Shown here one piece after another: positions 60,779 to 64,000 of a stretch of 64,000 bases of DNA. Position 1 is the stretch's first letter; every line of letters begins with the position of its first letter. Both the position numbers and the translations under genes were made by a program. This DNA is from Syntrophobacter fumaroxidans MPOB. Its GTDB lineage: Bacteria > Desulfobacterota > Syntrophobacteria > Syntrophobacterales > Syntrophobacteraceae. The notes under the pieces were generated by a model. That model saw only the letters and a list, made by a program, of their open reading frames with translations. It did no database searches and was not told where the DNA came from. Where the stretch lies: NCBI RefSeq assembly GCF_000014965.1, contig NC_008554.1:1414001-1478000 (forward strand), given 5' to 3'.

Positions 60779-63522
60779 CACGAATCCTTTTGCGCGTCGA
60801 GCACGCGACGAACCATCTGAGCCAGGCGCGTCCAATCCAGGGGCTTCATGGCGAATTCCATGATCCCCATGCTCTTGGCCATTTCTTCGGTGACCTGCTC
60901 GCTGAAGCCGGTACAAAGGATGACCGGCATGTCCGCCCGCGTCTTGAAGACCTCCCGGACAAGGCCGGTCCCGGTCAGGTTCGGCATCGTGTAGTCGGTG
61001 ATGATGAGATCGAAGTCTTCCGGCCTGGCCCGGAAGGTTTTCAGCGCCTGCTCGCTGTCCGTCACGGCCTCGACCCGATACCCCAGTTCCTCGAGCATCC
61101 CCGTGCCCACGTCAACCACGATCTGTTCGTCGTCCACCAGGAGTATCCGCTCGGTGCCGGTGGGCAATTCCCGGCTGACGTCCGCCGCTTCCTTCGGCAG
61201 GTCCTCGATTTTCGGAATATACACGTCGAAGATGCTGCCCTGCCCCAGGCGGCTGCGGACCGTGACGGCACCTCTGTGTCGCTTGACGATCCCGTGCACG
61301 ACCGCCAGTCCCAGCCCGCTCCCCTTGCCCACCGCCTTGGTGGTGAAATAGGGATCGAAGATGCGCTCCAGGGTGGCCGCATCCATTCCAGGCCCGGTGT
61401 CCGCAACCCTCAGCCGCAGGTACGATCCCGGATCGAGATCCGGAATGTGCGCGGAACCGGGGTTCCCGATCTGGACCCCGGTCAGGCTGACGTCGAGCAC
61501 TCCCGTGCCGTTCATGGCATGAGAGGCGTTGGTGCACAAATTGATCAACACCTGGTGGATTTGAGTCGCGTCCACCAGCGCTATGCCTGGATCGAGATTC
61601 TGCCTGACCTCGATGGTGCTTGGAATCAAGGCTCTCAAGAGCTTGAGCGCCTCTTCGACGATCGTGCTCACATCCCCGGCCGTTCGCTCCTGCTCTCGAT
61701 CGTGACGGCTCACGGCCAATATCTGGTTCACGAGATCCTTGGCCCGTTGAGCCGCCTTGAGCACCTGGTGCAAATCCCGCTGCGCGTGCTCGGCGGAGCC
61801 CATCCGCGCCAGGGCCAATTCCGTGTAGCCGATGATGGGCGTCAAAATGTTGTTGAAATCATGGGCGATTCCACCTGCCAACGTGCCTATGGCCTCCATC
61901 TTCTGCGCCTGCCGGAGGCGGGCTTCGAGCTTTCTGCGCTCGGACACGTCCGTGATGACGGAGATGAATCCCACCACCGTTCCGAGTTCGTTTCGCTTGT
62001 AATTCCAGTCCACCTGGAGATCGATGACCCGGCCGTCCTTGGTGGCGCTCCTGAACATGCGCGTGCTCGGCGGCGGCTGCTGGGCCGCTCCGGAGGTGAA
62101 GAACTGCCTGAGCAGGCCGCGGTCGGCCCCTTCGATGACCAGATCGATGGTGTTCATTCCGAGCATCTCGGCGTGGGAATAACCGAAGATGGCATCGTGT
62201 GCCGGGTTGGTGAAAATGATCCACCCGGACAGGTCCACCTCCTGTACCCCGTAGGGGATGGTCTCGATGAGCGTGCGGTAGACTTCCCGACTCTCCCGCA
62301 GCGCCTTCTCCGCCTGTGCGCGTTCCGCCATCTCCAACTTCAGTTCCTTGATGGCCGCGCCCAGTTCCGCGGTCCGTTCGTCCACCAGTTCTCCGAGATG
62401 ATCGCGGTGCTTGCGGAGTTCCTCCTCGGAGTTGGCCAACTCCCGAATTTTTCTTTCCAGGTCGAGTTTGTATGAAACCAGGTGCTGGTTGTTGCGCTTG
62501 ATGGTGTCCAGCATGCTGTTGAAGGTCAATCCCAAATCCGTGATGTCGTCGCGGTCCCGGGAAACGAAACGCGCATCCAGGTTACCCGCCTGGACCTGCG
62601 AGACAACGGAGGAGATCGCCTTGATCGGATTCACCAGTTTTCGCGCCAGGATCCGCAAAATAAGAAACAGCATCGCCACGCCGCAGACCGCCGAGATGAA
62701 CAGCGATTTATTGAGCAGATTCCTCATGTCGGCAACCGACTGGGCCTCCGCCATCGACAGCCCGCCGGTCTTCCTTGAAATGCTCGTGAAAAGGTCGCTC
62801 AGTTCGATGCTCAGCGTGTCGAAACGCCGGTTGATCACATCGAGCTCATTCTCCAGCGCAAAGTCACGGTCCAGGTGATTGCGGTATTTTGTCAGATACG
62901 TTTTCACGCGGCCGTCACCGGCTGAAGAATCGGAGAGCCTTGCCGCCATCGAATCCAGAACCGCCCCGAGGGCCTGGTATTCCGAATCCCGGTGGTGCTG
63001 CAGATAACTTCCGTGAAAGCGGGCCAGGTTGAACAGCGGTTTCATGAGGCCCATCTCCCCGCCCATGAGAACGGATGAAACGAGTGCCTGCTCGTTGGCC
63101 GCGAAATCCGTCTGATTCATCCGCTGCTCGGTTTTCAACTGCATCAGGCGGGTGAAAGAGGTCTCGTACTCCGACAGGAGGAGGCTGATCCTGGCAACCG
63201 GCTCGGCCAGAACGCTCGAAAAAGACCCGAGACTGAGTTCCTCGATACGCTTTCGCGTGACGTGCATGAGCTCGCCGAACCGCTTGTCCGCTTCGGGGTG
63301 TTTCTGAGCGAGTACCGCCTTCTCCCAGAAACGGACCTCCCAGAACGTGCCCTTGAGGGCCTGGATTTCAATATCGATCGCGCTTGCGCCGAGACCACGC
63401 TGGACGCCTTTCGCCTGCCGGTCCAGAAAGATCGCCACCTCCGTGTATCCGATGCCGAACAGCAACAACAGCAGAACCGCTATGAGATAGAATTTGCTGT
63501 TTATCGTCCTGAACATCCTCAC
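60778..63522 (-). CDS. Hybrid sensor histidine kinase (HAMP-PAS-HisKA-HATPase-REC)
   Basis: A 914-residue membrane sensor. Two membrane helices (near residues 10-28 and 277-298) enclose a periplasmic four-helix-type domain. A HAMP domain (NPIKAISSVVSQVQAGNLDA) and a coiled coil follow, then PAS (YRTLIETIPYGVQEVDLSGW). The phospho-acceptor His is in LAGGIAHDFNNILTPIIGYT. ATP-binding motifs include INLCTNASHAM, LRVADTGPGMD and GKGSGLGLAVVHGIV. A C-terminal receiver domain has ILLVDDEQIVV and LIITDYTMPNLTG. It starts 5 bases after a broken periplasmic binding-protein gene on the same strand, a TorT-TorS-like arrangement. Confidence 0.9.
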   Translation of the reverse strand: MRMFRTINSKFYLIAVLLLLLFGIGYTEVAIFLDRQAKGVQRGLGASAIDIEIQALKGTFWEVRFWEKAVLAQKHPEADKRFGELMHVTRKRIEELSLGSFSSVLAEPVARISLLLSEYETSFTRLMQLKTEQRMNQTDFAANEQALVSSVLMGGEMGLMKPLFNLARFHGSYLQHHRDSEYQALGAVLDSMAARLSDSSAGDGRVKTYLTKYRNHLDRDFALENELDVINRRFDTLSIELSDLFTSISRKTGGLSMAEAQSVADMRNLLNKSLFISAVCGVAMLFLILRILARKLVNPIKAISSVVSQVQAGNLDARFVSRDRDDITDLGLTFNSMLDTIKRNNQHLVSYKLDLERKIRELANSEEELRKHRDHLGELVDERTAELGAAIKELKLEMAERAQAEKALRESREVYRTLIETIPYGVQEVDLSGWIIFTNPAHDAIFGYSHAEMLGMNTIDLVIEGADRGLLRQFFTSGAAQQPPPSTRMFRSATKDGRVIDLQVDWNYKRNELGTVVGFISVITDVSERRKLEARLRQAQKMEAIGTLAGGIAHDFNNILTPIIGYTELALARMGSAEHAQRDLHQVLKAAQRAKDLVNQILAVSRHDREQERTAGDVSTIVEEALKLLRALIPSTIEVRQNLDPGIALVDATQIHQVLINLCTNASHAMNGTGVLDVSLTGVQIGNPGSAHIPDLDPGSYLRLRVADTGPGMDAATLERIFDPYFTTKAVGKGSGLGLAVVHGIVKRHRGAVTVRSRLGQGSIFDVYIPKIEDLPKEAADVSRELPTGTERILLVDDEQIVVDVGTGMLEELGYRVEAVTDSEQALKTFRARPEDFDLIITDYTMPNLTGTGLVREVFKTRADMPVILCTGFSEQVTEEMAKSMGIMEFAMKPLDWTRLAQMVRRVLDAQKDS

Positions 63523-63527
63523 CCTGC

Positions 63528-64000
63528 CTACTGTTTCAACAACTTGAGCTCCACCGGTTTCAACGGAGGCAGCCGGTCGCCCCGCCGAACTTCAACCGCG
63601 CTCTTCACGGCAATCCGTCCCGTTTCTTCCGGCTGCTGAACGATTCCTACAGTCAGCTTGCCCTGCCGCTCAGCCCCTGACGTTGTCCGATCCCACGAAA
63701 GGAATCGATATGCCGTGCTCCGCCAAAGTCGCCTTGCGGAAGGGATTGTCGATGTTGATCACGATGACGCCTTTGTCCAGAGCTTTCTTGCAGACGGGAA
63801 ACAACTTCCTGGAATCCGCCGGGGCGATGGCGATGGCACGGAAGCCTCGAGCGATCAGATTGTCCACAATGGCAATCTGGTGCTCCACATCGCTTTCCCT
63901 TTCGATTCCAAACACCTCCGGCGCAATCCCGCGAAGCGACGCGCAATTCCTTGCGCCGGTCTTCATTCTGCCGAAAAAGGCATTCGACAGCGCCTTCATG
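63528..64000 (-). pseudogene. Broken periplasmic sugar-binding-protein-like gene (TorT-like position)
   Basis: The gene enters from the right edge. The frame to 63670 is similar to the middle of type-4 periplasmic binding proteins (VEHQIAIVDNLIARGFRAIA; FVGSDNVRG) and stops at TGA 63670-63672. Just downstream in another frame comes the typical C-terminal end (LTVGIVQQPEETGRIAVKSA), ending at TAG 63528-63530. About 150 residues of the usual intervening lobe are missing, so this is a deletion plus frameshift. The first part of the gene lies outside the window. It would have served the kinase at 60778. Confidence 0.75.

Noticed and set aside
60766-62475. Long frame antisense to the hybrid kinase
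   Set aside because: The opposite strand carries all kinase and receiver motifs; the antisense frame has no family features.

Overview
The window is about 64 kb of GC-rich DNA from a strictly anaerobic, sulfate-reducing or syntrophic Desulfobacterota bacterium, most like Syntrophobacter. Four things point there: a complete dsrMKJOP operon, large heterodisulfide-reductase (Hdr/Qmo)-like flavoprotein loci, a ferredoxin-dependent 2-oxoacid oxidoreductase, and five in-frame UGA codons at positions where relatives carry cysteine (selenocysteine use). This assignment comes from gene content only.

Layout. 1-953: the tail of a sensor kinase broken by dispersed repeats. 954-7331: small unrelated genes (secreted protein, metallo-beta-lactamase fold, zinc ribbon, VOC, DUF169, MarR, formylglycine-generating-enzyme-like). 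7717-13266: an RsbRD-like gene, then dsrMKJOP, closed by a strong terminator. 13976-22926: OmpA-like lipoprotein, an RsmG-SpoU fusion divergent from an RluA-type pseudouridine synthase, XRE-cupin regulator, MgtC, lipoprotein, NhaD-like antiporter and tandem universal stress protein. 23092-31456: two PAS/sigma-54 activators, a multi-membrane permease with a small membrane partner, and a propionate-type CoA transferase behind a good -24/-12 promoter. 32153-36313: korDABC-like oxidoreductase, surE and a small Cys-rich protein. 36343-38446: SPOR protein and aminotransferase.

39104-51310 is the most striking part. Two consecutive Hdr/Mvh-like gene sets each contain a selenocysteine HdrA/QmoA-like flavoprotein and a selenocysteine MvhD-like protein. 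In the first set the QmoA-like and QmoB-like units are fused into one 1072-residue protein, followed by MvhD(Sec) and a fused HdrC-HdrB protein. In the second set the same units are separate, MvhD carries a C-terminal helix-turn-helix-like extension, and a GltD-like NAD(P)H module plus a small Fe-S protein follow. I infer soluble flavin-based electron bifurcation or confurcation machinery joining ferredoxin, NAD(P)H and a thiol/disulfide-type site. No hydrogenase, formate dehydrogenase or FlxABCD genes are present in the window.

51348-64000: DUF2889 protein, adenylate cyclase with TPRs, PurN-like formyltransferase, cyclodeaminase-like protein, YegP-like protein, a membrane protein, a fifth probable selenoprotein (ArsM-like methyltransferase), a MITE-like element with long inverted repeats, a small Sm-like secreted protein, and a hybrid histidine kinase behind a broken periplasmic binding-protein gene. 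Non-autonomous repeats (a long-inverted-repeat family and a REP-type palindrome) recur through the window and sit next to several broken genes. No tRNA, rRNA, CRISPR, or selA/selB/selC gene was recognised.
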